The notes: a model not told the origin generated them from the letters alone. DNA of 64,000 nt from Gordonia hirsuta DSM 44140 = NBRC 16056 (GCF_000333015.1 NZ_BANT01000004.1:1-64000); one strand, 5' to 3'. Positions 18,961 to 31,648 are shown, counted from the first letter of the stretch. A program made the numbers and translations.

Positions 18961-19160
18961 AGATGACGGGCGCCGCGTCGTCCAGTCGCTCCGTCCGGCG
19001 CCTACCGCCGGGCGGATCGACGGTGCTCAGGGCCGGGCCGCCTGCTCGGCACGAACGCGTAAACTGGCCGGTAGCCAATATCCGGTCCACCCCGGCCGGC
19101 ATCGACCACGCACCATCGGTCACCATCAACACCCGTTCACCCACCAACAACGAGGACACC

Positions 19161-21005
19161 ATGCCTGCCTTGCGGTCTCGCACCACCACCGTCGGCCGGG
19201 AGGCCGCCGGCGCCCGCGCGCTGTGGCGCGCCACCGGAATGACCGATGACGACTTCGGCAAGCCGATCGTCGCCATCGCGAACTCGTACACCCAGTTCGT
19301 GCCCGGTCACGTGCATCTGAAGAACGTCGGCGACATCGTCGCCGAGGCGATCGTCGCCGCCGGTGGCGTGGCCAAGGAGTTCCACACCATAGCCGTCGAC
19401 GACGGCATCGCGATGGGGCACGGCGGCATGCTCTACTCGCTGCCCAGCCGCGAGATCATCGCCGACTCGGTCGAGTACATGGTGAACGCGCACACCGCCG
19501 ATGCCCTGGTCTGCATCTCCAACTGCGACAAGATCACCCCCGGCATGCTCAATGCCGCCATGCGGCTGAACATCCCGACCGTCTTCGTCTCCGGCGGCCC
19601 GATGGAAGCCGGCACGTCCGTGGTGATCAACGGTGTCGTCCACCCCGGCCTGGACCTGGTCGATGCGATCACCGCCTCGGCCGACGGCTCGGTGAACGAG
19701 CAGGAGCTGCTCAAGGTCGAGCAGTCGGCCTGCCCCACCTGCGGCTCGTGCTCGGGCATGTTCACCGCCAACTCGATGAACTGCCTGACCGAGGCGCTGG
19801 GACTGTCGCTGCCCGGTAACGGGTCGACGCTGGCCACCCAGGTCGCCCGCCGCGATCTGTTCACCCGGGCCGGCACGCTCATCGTCGAACTGGCCGACCG
19901 CTACTACCGGCACGACGACGAGTCGGTGCTGCCTCGCAACGTCGCCACCCGCGAGGCCTTCGAGAACGCGATGGCCCTGGATGTGGCGATGGGTGGATCC
20001 ACCAACACCGTCCTGCACATCCTGGCCGCCGCCCGGGAAGGCGAGATCGACTTCGATCTGCCGGCGATCGACGAGATCTCCCGCCGCGTGCCGTGCCTGG
20101 CGAAGGTCGCCCCGAACTCGCCGAAGTACTACATGGAGCATGTCCACCGGGCCGGTGGCATCCCCGCCATCCTCGGCGAACTGAACCGCGCGGGACTGCT
20201 GAACACGAACGTCCATCCGGTGCACGCCCCCTCGCTGGAGGCATACCTGGCCGACTGGGACATCCGCAGCGGCACCGCCACCGACGAGGCCCTCGAGCTC
20301 TTCCACGCCGCCCCCGGCGGGGTGCGCACCGTGGAACCGTTCTCCACCAGCAACCGCTGGGAGTCGCTGGACACCGATGCCGCCGACGGCTGCATCCGGG
20401 ACAAGGAGCACGCCTACACCGTCGAGGGCGGGCTGTGCGTGCTGCACGGCAACCTCGCCGAGGACGGCGCCGTCCTCAAGACCGCGGGCGTCGACGAATC
20501 ACTGTGGCATTTCCAGGGTCCGGCCCGCGTGGTCGAGAGCCAGGAGGACGCCGTGCACGCCATCTTGTCCAAGGAACTGCAGAAGGGCGAGGTGCTGGTG
20601 ATCCGCTACGAGGGTCCCGCCGGTGGCCCGGGTATGCAGGAGATGCTGCATCCGACCGCCTTCATGAAGGGCACCGGAATGGGCACGTACTGCGGTCTGG
20701 TGACCGACGGCCGCTTCTCCGGCGGCTCGTCGGGGCTGGTGATCGGCCACGCCTCCCCCGAGGCCGCCGCCGGCGGCACCATCGGACTGGTCGAAGACGG
20801 GGACCAGATCCTCATCGATGTGGACAGCCGCACGCTCAAGGTGCTGGTCGACGACGAGACGCTCGCGCAGCGCCGCGCCAAGATGGAGGCCTCCGAGCAT
20901 CCATGGCAGCCCAAGGACCGTCAGCGCCAGGTCTCCCAGGCACTGCGCGCCTACGCCAAGCTCGCGAGCTCGGCCGATAAGGGCGCCGTCCGCGTCGTCG
21001 ACTGA
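19161..21005 (+). CDS. ilvD: Dihydroxy-acid dehydratase
   Basis: Iron-sulfur enzyme of 614 aa, the family's usual length, that dehydrates 2,3-dihydroxy acids in valine and isoleucine synthesis. Cluster-ligand candidates are Cys122 ([12 protein letters not shown]) and Cys191/Cys194 ([10 protein letters not shown]), as in the [2Fe-2S] mycobacterial enzyme. A second conserved region, [15 protein letters not shown], is near the C-terminus. ATG 19161 has CGAGGAC upstream; the longer frame has no similarity. It lies 2.4 kb from ilvB here, unlike in M. tuberculosis where ilvD is elsewhere. Confidence 0.95.
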   Translation: MPALRSRTTTVGREAAGARALWRATGMTDDDFGKPIVAIANSYTQFVPGHVHLKNVGDIVAEAIVAAGGVAKEFHTIAVDDGIAMGHGGMLYSLPSREIIADSVEYMVNAHTADALVCISNCDKITPGMLNAAMRLNIPTVFVSGGPMEAGTSVVINGVVHPGLDLVDAITASADGSVNEQELLKVEQSACPTCGSCSGMFTANSMNCLTEALGLSLPGNGSTLATQVARRDLFTRAGTLIVELADRYYRHDDESVLPRNVATREAFENAMALDVAMGGSTNTVLHILAAAREGEIDFDLPAIDEISRRVPCLAKVAPNSPKYYMEHVHRAGGIPAILGELNRAGLLNTNVHPVHAPSLEAYLADWDIRSGTATDEALELFHAAPGGVRTVEPFSTSNRWESLDTDAADGCIRDKEHAYTVEGGLCVLHGNLAEDGAVLKTAGVDESLWHFQGPARVVESQEDAVHAILSKELQKGEVLVIRYEGPAGGPGMQEMLHPTAFMKGTGMGTYCGLVTDGRFSGGSSGLVIGHASPEAAAGGTIGLVEDGDQILIDVDSRTLKVLVDDETLAQRRAKMEASEHPWQPKDRQRQVSQALRAYAKLASSADKGAVRVVD

Positions 21006-21057
21006 CCTCCTGTCGACTAACCTCCTGTCGACCGAGCGCGTGTCGGCGGAAAGCACC

Positions 21058-21087
21058 GAGCCCCGGGACCACGCGGTCCCGGGGCTC
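21058..21087. terminator. Bidirectional terminator between ilvD and DoxX genes
   Basis: A perfect 13-bp inverted repeat (21058-21070 and 21075-21087) with a 4-base loop stands between two convergent genes. Confidence 0.8.
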
Positions 21088-21125
21088 CGGCCGTTCTTCG
21101 TCCGGTACGCAGACCGGCCCGCAGA

Positions 21126-22163
21126 TCAGTGCCCGGCCAGCGGGTTGGCTCCGTTGAAGACCACCCAGATCGCCACGGCCGCGGCGATCGCGATGATCAG
21201 CCACGCCGCCGACCCCCAGGCCGGTCGCCACGACCATCCCCAGCGGCGGTCCAGCGAATAGAGTCCGGCCCCGGTCAGGATGATCGCGATACAGGCCGCC
21301 GCGATCAGATACTCGTACTCCAGCCCGCCCGAGCCGGCGAAGAAGGAGAAGCCGCCGGCCAGGGTCACCCGGTAGGTGATCGCCACGATCATCACTCCCA
21401 GTCCGGCCGCCGCGGCGATCGGGGTGAGCAGCCCCAGAATCAGGAAGACTCCGGCGATGGTCTCGGTGAACCCGCCGGCGATCGCCAGCGCATGGGTGGC
21501 ATCGGCACTGAACCCCAGGGTGGCGTCCTGCTCGGCGGCATTGTTGGCCAGGAAGCCGGCGAAGCCGTCCACCCCCATCCCGTCGACCCACGACCACTGC
21601 GTCAGCTTCTGCAGTCCGTGCATCACGAAGAGGATGCCGACCACCACCCGCAGCACCAGCAGGCCCAGGTCGGCGGTGCCGCGCCGGCCGGGTCCGTCGC
21701 TGACCTCCACCGGTCCGGCGGGCGCCGCGACGGGGGTGTCGGCGATGTCGTAAGAGCTGTCGGCGACGATCGGCTCGACGTCGTCGGCGGCCGGCAGCGG
21801 CGCCGTGGACTGGGGCTCGATGTAGGGCAGCGGATCGGCGGTGAGGTGTTCGGCGATCCGGCGGCGACGGGCGGCCTCGTCCGCGTCGGTGACATCGTCG
21901 TCGGTGTCGGTGAACGGTTCGGTGACCACCGCGGTGGACTCGGTGCGCACATCGGTGCGGGTGACCGGGGCCGAATCGACCCGGTTGATCTCCACCGTGG
22001 GCAGGGTGTCGTCGCCGGTGTCGAGGATGACGGTCTCGGGCAGTTCGGTGTCGTCACCGGGTCCGGTCACCACCGGCGCGGGGTTGCGCGCATGTTTGTC
22101 GTAGAAGGAATCCCGGTCGGGCTGCGGTCGCCGCGGCGCGCGGGCATCGTCTGGACTACTCAC
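21126..22163 (-). CDS. DoxX-family membrane protein (Rv3005c-like)
   Basis: Protein of 345 aa. The first about 160 residues are disordered and rich in Asp, Thr and Pro, and the C-terminal part is a DoxX domain with four to five transmembrane helices, starting at LGLLVLRVVVGILFVMHGLQKL. In M. tuberculosis Rv3005c links superoxide dismutase and a thiosulfate transferase at the membrane during oxidative stress; the same role is only inferred here. GTG 22163 is preferred over a TTG nine codons upstream. The last helix has a Trp-rich loop (RRWGWSWRPAWG). Confidence 0.85.
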   Translation of the reverse strand: MSSPDDARAPRRPQPDRDSFYDKHARNPAPVVTGPGDDTELPETVILDTGDDTLPTVEINRVDSAPVTRTDVRTESTAVVTEPFTDTDDDVTDADEAARRRRIAEHLTADPLPYIEPQSTAPLPAADDVEPIVADSSYDIADTPVAAPAGPVEVSDGPGRRGTADLGLLVLRVVVGILFVMHGLQKLTQWSWVDGMGVDGFAGFLANNAAEQDATLGFSADATHALAIAGGFTETIAGVFLILGLLTPIAAAAGLGVMIVAITYRVTLAGGFSFFAGSGGLEYEYLIAAACIAIILTGAGLYSLDRRWGWSWRPAWGSAAWLIIAIAAAVAIWVVFNGANPLAGH

Positions 22164-22244
22164 GTCTTCGACTCTAGGTGTGCTCGACAACGGCCCGACC
22201 CATCGCCACCCGACGATTTGGTAACGATCGCATACTGTGGGGGC

Positions 22245-23393
22245 ATGCTGCAGCCGCTTCCGGAACGCCGCTCACGCCGGGGATCCCGCGTCACCGTGAC
22301 CGCCGTCGCCGCCCTCACGGTGCTGTCGGCTTCCGGATGCGCCGACTTCTCCGACCAGGACGCGTCGAGCCGGGCCGGAGCGTTCTCCTCGGTGCCCGAA
22401 CGGGGCGGTCCGCAGCCGCAGCCGCCCAAGACCCCGGAGCCGGAGGAGACCGATCCGCCCACCGGCCCGTGTGTGGACCCCAATGCCGCGGTGATCGCCA
22501 CCTGCCTGGGCACCACCGGCGGGGTGCGGCCGGCCGATCCGGAGGGCAAGACCACCTATGTGGCCGAACGCAAGACCGGCAACATCATCATCTCCAAGCG
22601 GTACGGACCCCAGCGTGTGGTCGCCACGGTACCGGTCGACGGCGCCGGTGACGGCGGCCTGATCGATTTCGAACTGTCACCGACCTATCTGCAGGACCAG
22701 ATGATCTATGCGCTGGTTACCACCGGCTCCGACAACCGGATCGTGCGGATCGCCCCCGGCAACTCCGTCAAACCGATCCTCACCGGGATCCCCAAGGGCG
22801 CGACCGGAAACATGGGGTCGATCAGCTTCGTCTCCCCGACCGAGCTGCGGGTGGCCACCGGCGATGCCGGCGATGCCCGGGCCGCGAGCGATCCGGGGTC
22901 GCTGGCCGGAAAGCTGTTCACCATCGACCCGAATCTGGACTCCCCGCGGCCGACGATCGTGGCCTCGGGATTCGGCTCCAACGTCGCCCTGTGCCCCGAC
23001 CCGGACACCGGGAGCCTGTTCGTGGCCGACAGCGGACCGGCCGGCGACCGGCTGCAGCAGGTGGAGCCGGGCGGTCTGCGGCTGCTGTGGTCGTGGGCCG
23101 ACCGCCCCGGCGTGACCGGCTGCGCGGTCGCCGGCGGGGTGATCTCGGTGTCGGTGGCCACCGCCTTCCGCATCGATTCGCTCAAGGCACCGACCAATGC
23201 CAGCCCCTCGGCCGGACAGCCGCAGGCGGCCGATGTGAAGAACGACTACGGTGCGGTGGGCCGGATGACCACCTTCGGCGGCGCCATGCAGATCGCCACG
23301 ATCAACAAGACCGTGAGCGGGGCCCCGGCGACCACCACCAACGACCGGGTCGCCATCTTCTCCGGTTCGGCCAGCGCCGAGGACAACACCTGA
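22245..23393 (+). CDS. lppZ: Lipoprotein LppZ, sugar-dehydrogenase-like propeller
   Basis: Exported lipoprotein of 382 aa. An Arg-rich start and hydrophobic segment lead to the lipobox LSASGC with Cys32, then a Pro/Glu-rich linker, then a six-bladed propeller of the glucose/sorbosone dehydrogenase type (blades suggested by TTYVAERKTGNIIISK and GSLFVADSGPAGDRLQQV). It is the Rv3006 equivalent. ATG 22245 lies 6 bases after TACTGT, which predicts a leaderless mRNA. Substrate and cofactor are unknown. Confidence 0.88.
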   Translation: MLQPLPERRSRRGSRVTVTAVAALTVLSASGCADFSDQDASSRAGAFSSVPERGGPQPQPPKTPEPEETDPPTGPCVDPNAAVIATCLGTTGGVRPADPEGKTTYVAERKTGNIIISKRYGPQRVVATVPVDGAGDGGLIDFELSPTYLQDQMIYALVTTGSDNRIVRIAPGNSVKPILTGIPKGATGNMGSISFVSPTELRVATGDAGDARAASDPGSLAGKLFTIDPNLDSPRPTIVASGFGSNVALCPDPDTGSLFVADSGPAGDRLQQVEPGGLRLLWSWADRPGVTGCAVAGGVISVSVATAFRIDSLKAPTNASPSAGQPQAADVKNDYGAVGRMTTFGGAMQIATINKTVSGAPATTTNDRVAIFSGSASAEDNT

Positions 23394-23418
23394 TCGCCCG
23401 GCGCCGCCGCCGGGATCA
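23391..23418. terminator. Hairpin between convergent lppZ and gatB
   Basis: TGATCgCCCGGCG (23391-23403) pairs with CGCCGGGATCA (23408-23418), leaving one bulged base, exactly across both stop codon areas. Confidence 0.5.
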
Positions 23419-24921
23419 CTGACAGGCGGCCAGCACCAGTTCCTTGACGCGGGCCGGATCGGCCTGTCCGCGGGTGGCCTTCATGACATCGCCGACGATC
23501 TTGCCGGCGGCCTGCACCTTGCCGTCGCGGATCTTGTCGGCGATATCGGGGTTGGCGGCCAGCGCCGCGTCGACGGCGGCCTGCAATGCCGAATCGTCGC
23601 GCACCACTTCCAGGCCGCGATCGGCGACGATCTGGGCCGGTTCGCCCTCACCGTCGAGCACCGCCACGACCACCTGCTGGGCCAGCTTGTTGGTCAGCTT
23701 GCCCTCGTCGACCAGCCCGATCACCTCGGCGACCTGAGCGGGGGTGATGGCCAGTGCGGTCAGCTCGGTGCCGCGGGTGTTGGCCTGCTGGGCCAGGAAC
23801 GAGACCCACCAGCTGCGGGCGGCATCGGGTGCGGCACCGGCCTCGGCGGTGGCGATGATCAGATCGACCGCCCCCACGTTCACCAGATCGCGCATCACCT
23901 CGTCGGACACGCCCCACTCGGCCTGGATGCGGGCCCGTCGCACCCACGGCAGCTCCGGCAGCGTGCCGCGCAGCTGCTCGACCCAGGCCGGTTCGGCGAT
24001 GACCGGCGGCAGATCCGGCTCGGGGAAGTAGCGGTAGTCCTCGGCGGTCTCCTTGCGGCGGCCGGGCGAGGTGGTGCCGTCGGACTCGTGGAAATGACGG
24101 GTCTCCTGGATCACCTCGCCGCCGGCGGCCAGCAGCGCACCCTGACGGCGCATCTCGTAGTCGACGGCCGCTTCGACACTCTTGAGGGAGTTGACGTTCT
24201 TGGTCTCGGTGCGGGTGCCGAACTCCGCGGCGTCCTTGGCCATCAGCGACAGGTTCACATCGCAGCGCATGGACCCCTGGTCCATGCGCACATCGGAGAC
24301 GCCGAGCGAACGCAGCAGATCGCGCAGCGCGGTCACATAGGCCCGCGCCACCTCCGGCGCCCGCTCCCCCGCCCCGGCGATCGGCTTGGAGACGATCTCG
24401 ACCAGCGGGACGCCTGCCCGGTTGTAGTCGAGCAGGGAATGGCTGGCACCGTGGATACGCCCGGTGGCCCCGCCCACGTGCAATGACTTGCCGGTGTCCT
24501 CTTCCATGTGGGCGCGTTCGATCTCCACCCGCCAGGTGACCCCGTCATCGAGCACCACGTCCAGGTAGCCCTCGTAGGCGATCGGCTCGTCGTACTGGCT
24601 GATCTGATAATTCTTCGGCTGGTCGGGGTAGAAGTAGTTCTTCCGCGCGAAGACGCTCGACTCGCGGATCGAACAGTTCAGGGCCAGACCGATACGTACC
24701 GCCGATTCGATGGCCTCGGCGTTGGCGACCGGCAGGCTGCCGGGCAGGCCGAGGCAGGCCGGGCAGACCTGGGAGTTCGGGTCGCCGCCGAAGGTCGTCG
24801 GGCAGCCGCAGAACATCTTGGTCTCGGTGCCCAGTTCCACGTGCACCTCCATACCCATCACGGGATCGAAACGCTCGAGAACCTCGTCGAAGTCCATCAG
24901 GTCATCGGTAGCCACACTCAT
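23416..24921 (-). CDS. gatB: Glu-tRNA(Gln)/Asp-tRNA(Asn) amidotransferase subunit B
   Basis: tRNA-binding and kinase subunit of 501 aa of the GatCAB complex. The N-terminal cradle has the signature [19 protein letters not shown] with zinc cysteines, and Cys residues in [16 protein letters not shown] complete the site. The C-terminal part is the helical and YqeY-like tail domain that contacts the tRNA elbow. ATG 24921 is chosen because GAGG lies directly upstream; another ATG three codons earlier is possible. It is separated from gatA-gatC by pspC-like and pfkA genes, as in M. tuberculosis (Rv3009c). Confidence 0.95.
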   Translation of the reverse strand: MSVATDDLMDFDEVLERFDPVMGMEVHVELGTETKMFCGCPTTFGGDPNSQVCPACLGLPGSLPVANAEAIESAVRIGLALNCSIRESSVFARKNYFYPDQPKNYQISQYDEPIAYEGYLDVVLDDGVTWRVEIERAHMEEDTGKSLHVGGATGRIHGASHSLLDYNRAGVPLVEIVSKPIAGAGERAPEVARAYVTALRDLLRSLGVSDVRMDQGSMRCDVNLSLMAKDAAEFGTRTETKNVNSLKSVEAAVDYEMRRQGALLAAGGEVIQETRHFHESDGTTSPGRRKETAEDYRYFPEPDLPPVIAEPAWVEQLRGTLPELPWVRRARIQAEWGVSDEVMRDLVNVGAVDLIIATAEAGAAPDAARSWWVSFLAQQANTRGTELTALAITPAQVAEVIGLVDEGKLTNKLAQQVVVAVLDGEGEPAQIVADRGLEVVRDDSALQAAVDAALAANPDIADKIRDGKVQAAGKIVGDVMKATRGQADPARVKELVLAACQ

Positions 24922-25023
24922 GGTCCTCATCGTATCTGGGGGTCGATCTCGGGGATTCTCCCGATGGCACCGCGGCGCGCAGACCGTAGTTTCAGCAGGG
25001 ACCGCACACGATAGGAGACACCG

Positions 25024-25230
25024 ATGAGCACCCCCGAGAACCCCCCGTCCACCCGGAAACTACGCCGCTCCCGGCAGGACCGGATGATCGCCGGTATCTG
25101 CGGCGGTCTGGCCGAATACTTCGGCGTCGACGCCACCTGGGTGCGCATCGCCTTCGTCGTCTCGATCCTGCTGCCGGGACCGCAGGTGCTGCTCTACCTG
25201 CTGTTGTGGCTGATCATCCCGCAGGACTGA
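25024..25230 (+). CDS. PspC-domain small membrane protein
   Basis: Protein of 68 aa that is essentially one PspC domain. A basic N-terminus ([18 protein letters not shown]) precedes the conserved [16 protein letters not shown], and the membrane helix ends [15 protein letters not shown] precedes ATG 25024. PspC domains take part in phage-shock-type envelope stress responses, but no PspA or regulator is seen nearby, so the role is open. It lies convergent to pfkA with only 7 bases between. Confidence 0.88.
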   Translation: MSTPENPPSTRKLRRSRQDRMIAGICGGLAEYFGVDATWVRIAFVVSILLPGPQVLLYLLLWLIIPQD

Positions 25231-25237
25231 GCCGGCC

Positions 25238-26269
25238 TCAGCCGAACAGCGCGCGGGCGCCGCGGTAGAAGTCCAGCGGCACGTTCTTGGTGTGCCCGAC
25301 CGCATCGGCGAAGGGCACCCGCTCGATCGCGGTGCCGCGCAGGGCGACCATCTTGCCCCAGTCGCCGTCGGCCAGGACATCGCTGATGGCCTGCCCGAAG
25401 CGGGTACCCAGGACGCGATCGAAACCGGTGGGCACACCGCCGCGCTGGATGTGGCCCAGCACGGTGGCGCGCGTGGTGATCCCGGTCCGCTCTTCGATCA
25501 GCGGCGCCAGGATCTCCCCGATGCCGCCCAGTCGGGGCCGGTTGAACTCGTCGAGGCCGCGGTCGGAGAAGGCGTCGGTCATATCCGGCAGGGTGAAGCC
25601 TTCGGCGACGACGATCAGCGGCGCGCGCCGGCGATCCTTGACCGACTCGACCCACTGGCAGATCTGGTCGAGGGATTCGGGGGCCTCGGGGATCAGGATC
25701 GCGTGGGCGCCCGAGGCGATCCCGGCGTACATGGCGATCCAGCCCGCGTGCCGGCCCATCAGCTCGAGCACCATGCAGCGCATATGCGAGTCGCCGGTGG
25801 TACGCAGCCGGTCGGCCGATTCGGTCGCGATCTCCACGGCCGTGGAGAAACCGAAGGTGTAGTCGGTGGCCTCCAGGTCGTTGTCGATGGTCTTGGGCAC
25901 CCCCACCATCGGGATCCCGTCACCCAGCAGTCGGTTGGCCGCGGCCATGGTGCCGTCACCGCCGATGGCGACCACACCGTCGACCTCGAGTTCCTCGAGC
26001 ACGTTCTTGATCGCGTCCGGGCCGCCGTCCGGTTCGCTGTACGGGCCGAAACGGCTGGTTCCCAGAATCGTTCCGCCGCGGCTGGAGATGCCGCGTACCG
26101 CCGAGCGGGTCAGCAGCTTGATATCGCCGTAGACCAGTCCCTTGTAGCCGTCGCGGAAGCCGACGAACTCCTGATCGTGCACCATGTTGCCCTGCAGCAC
26201 GGCCCCGCGGATCACCGCGTTCAGGCCGGGGCAGTCGCCGCCCGAGGTGAGAATTCCGTATCGAGCCAT
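25238..26269 (-). CDS. pfkA: 6-phosphofructokinase
   Basis: PfkA-family kinase of 343 aa that commits fructose 6-phosphate to glycolysis. It begins GILTSGGDCPGLNAVIRG, the nucleotide-binding loop is GGDGTMAAAN (Gly at the position that distinguishes ATP from PPi use), and the catalytic region is PKTIDNDLEATDYTFGF. The length matches actinobacterial enzymes; phosphoryl donor use (ATP) is inferred from the GGDGT loop. It matches Rv3010c and sits between gatA and gatB. Confidence 0.93.
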   Translation of the reverse strand: MARYGILTSGGDCPGLNAVIRGAVLQGNMVHDQEFVGFRDGYKGLVYGDIKLLTRSAVRGISSRGGTILGTSRFGPYSEPDGGPDAIKNVLEELEVDGVVAIGGDGTMAAANRLLGDGIPMVGVPKTIDNDLEATDYTFGFSTAVEIATESADRLRTTGDSHMRCMVLELMGRHAGWIAMYAGIASGAHAILIPEAPESLDQICQWVESVKDRRRAPLIVVAEGFTLPDMTDAFSDRGLDEFNRPRLGGIGEILAPLIEERTGITTRATVLGHIQRGGVPTGFDRVLGTRFGQAISDVLADGDWGKMVALRGTAIERVPFADAVGHTKNVPLDFYRGARALFG

Positions 26270-26382
26270 GGTGCGCGCCTACTCCTTGTGTTCGCCGGGC
26301 GGGATCGTCGTGCCCCCATTCGATCAGATGCGGGCAGGGTTGGGAATCGCCCCGGAGAACTCGGCGGCAATCGCCGACCGGC

Positions 26383-27882
26383 TCAGTCGGCGATCGGCCC
26401 GCGGGCAGCCTCGTAGGCCGCGCCCACCCGGTACAGGCGGTCGTCGGCCAACGGCGGCGCCATGATCTGCAGGCCCACCGGCAGTCCGGTGCCGGCACCG
26501 CCGTCGTCGGCCAGCCCCGAGGGCACCGACATGGCGGCGTTCCCGGCCAGGTTCGACGGGAGCGTGCACAGATCGAACAGGTACATCGACAGCGGGTCGC
26601 CGACCTTCTCCCCCAGCTTGAACGCCGTGGTCGGGGTGGTCGGCGAGATCAGCACATCCACGTCGGCGTAGGCCTTGGCGAAATCGCGGGCGATCAGCGT
26701 GCGGATCTTCTGGGCCTGACCGTAGTAGGCGTCGTAGTAGCCGGAGCTGAGCGCATAGGTGCCGATCATGATGCGGCGCTTGACCTCGGGGCCGAAACCG
26801 GCGGCCCGCGACAGCGCCATCACCTCGTCGGCGCTGTGGGTGCCGTCGTCGCCGACGCGCAGTCCGTAGCGCATCGCATCGAAGCGCGCCAGGTTGCTGG
26901 AGACCTCCGAGGGCATGATCAGGTAGAACGCGCTCAGCGCGTACTCGAAACTGGGGCAGTCGACCTCGACGATCGTGGCACCCAGGCCGCGCAGCACCTC
27001 GCAGGCCTGCTGGAACGAGTCGAGCACGCCGGGCTGGTAGCCCTCGCCCTGCAGCTGCTTGACCACACCGATGCGCACACCGGTCAGATCACCGGCGGCG
27101 CCGGCGCGGGCGGCGCCGACCACATCGGGGACCGCGACGTCGATCGAGGTGGAGTCGCGCGGGTCGAAACCGGCGATCACCTCGTGCAGCAGCGCGGTGT
27201 CGAGGACGGTGCGGCCGCACGGACCGCCCTGGTCCAGCGATGAGGCGCAGGCCACCAGGCCGTACCGGGACACGGTGCCGTAGGTCGGCTTGACGCCGAC
27301 GGTGGCGGTCACCGCAGCCGGCTGCCGGATGGAGCCGCCGGTGTCGGTGCCGATGGCCAGCGGGGCCTGATAGGAGGCCAGCGCCGCGGCGCTGCCGCCG
27401 CCGGAGCCGCCCGGAACCCGCTGGGTGTCCCACGGATTGCGGGTCACCTGGTAGGCGGAGTTCTCGGTGGAGCTGCCCATCGCGAACTCATCCATATTGG
27501 TCTTGCCCAGGATCGGCAGACCCGCCTCGCGCAGTTTGCGGGTCAGGGTCGCGTCGTAGGGCGATACCCAGCCCTCGAGCATCTTCGACCCGCAGGTGGT
27601 GGGCGCGTCGACGGTGGTGAAGACGTCCTTCAGGGCGATCGGCACACCGGTCAGCGACGAGCCCGCCGTCCCTGCGGCGATGGACTCGTCGGCGGCGCGC
27701 GCGGCGGCCAGCGCCTCGTCGACACCCACGTGCAGGAAGGCGCCCAGCTCACCGTCGATCTGCGCGATGCGGTCCAGGTGCGCCTGCGTCACCTCGACCG
27801 AGGACAGTTCCCGGCCGGCGATCTTGGCGGCCAGGTCGGCGGCCGACAGGCCGGTGATCTGGTCGGCGGTGCGGGTTCCCAT
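26383..27882 (-). CDS. gatA: Glu-tRNA(Gln)/Asp-tRNA(Asn) amidotransferase subunit A
   Basis: Amidase subunit of 499 aa that releases ammonia from glutamine for GatB. The amidase-signature triad is Lys85 (ALKDVFTT), Ser160 ([10 protein letters not shown]) and Ser184 ([11 protein letters not shown]). ATG 27882 is preferred because GGAGGA lies 7 bases upstream; an ATG two codons earlier overlaps the gatC stop (ATGA) but leaves no spacing for that ribosome site. It is coupled to gatC and matches Rv3011c. Confidence 0.95.
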   Translation of the reverse strand: MGTRTADQITGLSAADLAAKIAGRELSSVEVTQAHLDRIAQIDGELGAFLHVGVDEALAAARAADESIAAGTAGSSLTGVPIALKDVFTTVDAPTTCGSKMLEGWVSPYDATLTRKLREAGLPILGKTNMDEFAMGSSTENSAYQVTRNPWDTQRVPGGSGGGSAAALASYQAPLAIGTDTGGSIRQPAAVTATVGVKPTYGTVSRYGLVACASSLDQGGPCGRTVLDTALLHEVIAGFDPRDSTSIDVAVPDVVGAARAGAAGDLTGVRIGVVKQLQGEGYQPGVLDSFQQACEVLRGLGATIVEVDCPSFEYALSAFYLIMPSEVSSNLARFDAMRYGLRVGDDGTHSADEVMALSRAAGFGPEVKRRIMIGTYALSSGYYDAYYGQAQKIRTLIARDFAKAYADVDVLISPTTPTTAFKLGEKVGDPLSMYLFDLCTLPSNLAGNAAMSVPSGLADDGGAGTGLPVGLQIMAPPLADDRLYRVGAAYEAARGPIAD

Positions 27883-27884
27883 GG

Positions 27885-28196
27885 TCATTCCTCCCCGAGG
27901 ATCTGCGGAACGGCGAACCGGTCCTGTTCGACGGCCGGCGCGCCGGAGAGCGCCTCTTCCGGGGTCAGCCCGGGTACGACGACGTCCTCGCGCACCACAT
28001 GCCGCAGATCGGCCGGGTGGGCGGTGGCCGGAACGTCGTCGGTGGTCACCTCGGAGATCTGGGCGACGTGCCCGAGGATCGAATCGAGTTGGGTGGCGTA
28101 CTGGTCGAGTTCGTCGTCGGTCAGCGCCAGGCGCGACAGACGGGCCAGATCGGCCACCTCGCCGCGGCTGATGGCCGGCTGGGACTGCGGGGACAT
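27885..28196 (-). CDS. gatC: Amidotransferase subunit C
   Basis: Linker subunit of 103 aa that wraps GatA and GatB together. The N-terminal helix pair has the family pattern [20 protein letters not shown], and the C-terminal tail carries LREDVV-type sequence ([13 protein letters not shown]). ATG 28196 has AGAGGA upstream. It is the first gene of gatC-gatA-pfkA-gatB on the minus strand. Confidence 0.94.
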   Translation of the reverse strand: MSPQSQPAISRGEVADLARLSRLALTDDELDQYATQLDSILGHVAQISEVTTDDVPATAHPADLRHVVREDVVVPGLTPEEALSGAPAVEQDRFAVPQILGEE

Positions 28197-28302
28197 CGCG
28201 TCATCCTCTCGTACACGTGGACCCGTCCAGGGTAGGCGGTCTTCCGGTTCGCGCGCCCCTCGGCCCCGGCGAGCACCCGCGAACCGCCGGTAGCCTGATG
28301 GC

Positions 28303-28413
28303 ATGAGGATCCTCAGCACCGATCGCCGGCCGGGTTCACCGGTCGATCACATCCCCGCCGCGGCACCGTTTCCCCTCGCCGGTGATCGGCAGCAGACTCG
28401 TAGCCTGGCGTAA
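28303..28413 (+). CDS. Possible leaderless small ORF (36 codons)
   Basis: ATG 28303 lies 6 bases after TAGCCT (28291-28296), which would give a leaderless mRNA encoding 36 residues starting [13 protein letters not shown]. It ends 23 bases before the ACT-domain gene. The first codons contain a 12-bp palindrome, TGAGGATCCTCA (28304-28315). A second TAGCCT at 28401 may be the -10 of the ACT gene itself. No similarity is recognised; it may be a regulatory upstream ORF or a chance frame. Confidence 0.3.
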   Translation: MRILSTDRRPGSPVDHIPAAAPFPLAGDRQQTRSLA

Positions 28414-28436
28414 CCGCCGCGCAACAAAGGGTGTCG

Positions 28437-29108
28437 ATGATGGGTGGAGTGAGCTTTCTGCTGCGTGTGACGTTGACCGACCGGCCGGGGAGCCTCGGCC
28501 TGCTGGCCGTGGCCCTGGGGTCGGTGGGCGCCGATATCCATTCCCTCGAGGTGGTCGAACGCGGTCCCGGCTATGCCGTCGACGATGTGGTCGTGGAGCT
28601 GCCCGGCGGCGCGCTGCCGGACACGCTGATCACCGCCGCCGAGAGTGTGGCCGGGGTGCAGGTCGATTCGCTGCGGCCGTTCACCGGGAAGCTGGAGCTG
28701 CACCAGGAACTGGAACTGATCGAGGCGGTGGCCGCCGCGCGTGCTGATCGTCTGCAGGTGCTGGCCGACCGGGCCCCGCGCAGCCTGAACGCTTCCTGGG
28801 CGATGGTGGTGACCCGCTCCGGGGACGAGGCGATCCGTCTGGCCGCCAGCGGCAGCGCCCCCGAGACACTGCTGACCCGCGCCGACTGGCTGCCGCTGGC
28901 CGCGGCGGTCACCTTCGATCCGAACAGCGACTGGATCCCGCAGGGCTGGCGCGAGCACGACACCCTGCTGGCCGCGGCCCCGCTCGGCGACGGCAGCAAG
29001 GCGCTGCTGCTGGGGCGGGTCGGCGGACCGGACTTCCGGCGCAGCGAGGTGGCCCGGCTCGGCCATCTGGCCGGGATCGTCTCCGGGCTGATCCACCCGC
29101 CCGGGTGA
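28437..29108 (+). CDS. ACT-domain protein (Rv3013-like)
   Basis: Protein of 223 aa. The N-terminal ACT domain (about residues 6-75; FLLRVTLTDRPGSLGLLAVAL) resembles those that bind amino acids, and the rest (about 90-220) is a predicted alpha/beta domain of uncertain type. It is the Rv3013 equivalent, divergent from gatC. ATG 28437 is taken with AAAGG upstream; ATG 28440 or GTG 28431 are alternatives. No catalytic motif is seen, so a ligand-sensing role is likely. Confidence 0.8.
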   Translation: MMGGVSFLLRVTLTDRPGSLGLLAVALGSVGADIHSLEVVERGPGYAVDDVVVELPGGALPDTLITAAESVAGVQVDSLRPFTGKLELHQELELIEAVAAARADRLQVLADRAPRSLNASWAMVVTRSGDEAIRLAASGSAPETLLTRADWLPLAAAVTFDPNSDWIPQGWREHDTLLAAAPLGDGSKALLLGRVGGPDFRRSEVARLGHLAGIVSGLIHPPG

Positions 29109-29118
29109 CCGGCGCCGG

Positions 29119-31242
<2,124 letters not shown>

Positions 31243-31256
31243 CTACGGTGGGGGCT

Positions 31257-31643
31257 ATGCCGCATCCGGTGATGTTCGACGACGCCGATCCGGTGCTGGC
31301 CCGCGTGCGGACGATCGCCCTGGGTCTGCCCGAGGCCACCGAGAAGATCGCCCACGGCCGGCCGACCTTCCGGTGCGGCAAGATGTTCGCGGTCTACGGC
31401 GGATCCCGGCGGGGCCAGACCGCGACCGTTCTGCCCACCGCGCTGCTGCTGATCCCCGACCCGGCCGAGCGCGCCGCGCTGGAGCAAGACACGCGGTTCT
31501 TTGTGCCGGCCTACCTGGGCGCCTACGGATGGCTGGCCCTGGAGCTGAGCGCGGACTGCGATTGGGCCGAGGTGGCCGAGCTCCTCGACGCCAGCTTCCG
31601 GCAGGTCGCGCCCGCACGTGCGATAACCCGGCTGCCGGAGTAG
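31257..31643 (+). CDS. MmcQ/YjbR family DNA-binding-like protein
   Basis: Small cytoplasmic protein of 128 aa of the MmcQ/YjbR (CyaY-like fold) family, recognised by LPEATEKIAHGRPTFRCGKMFA near the N-terminus and the DWAEVAELLDASFRQVAP tail. Family members bind DNA weakly or have no known function. ATG 31257 lies 7 bases after TACGGT, so the mRNA is probably leaderless. It is divergent from ligA and nearly touches the convergent CcdA gene. Confidence 0.82.
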   Translation: MPHPVMFDDADPVLARVRTIALGLPEATEKIAHGRPTFRCGKMFAVYGGSRRGQTATVLPTALLLIPDPAERAALEQDTRFFVPAYLGAYGWLALELSADCDWAEVAELLDASFRQVAPARAITRLPE

Positions 31644-31648
31644 ACCGG

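Larger units (their letters stand above)
18829..19160. other. Repeat-rich gene-free spacer between mgtE and ilvD
   Basis: This 332-base stretch holds no credible gene. It contains three degenerate direct repeats (18852-18904), a perfect 10-bp inverted repeat (18903-18923), a terminator hairpin (18927-18960) and then the ilvD upstream region. In that last part I see no clear promoter beyond a weak AT-rich patch near 19071-19081. Confidence 0.7.
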
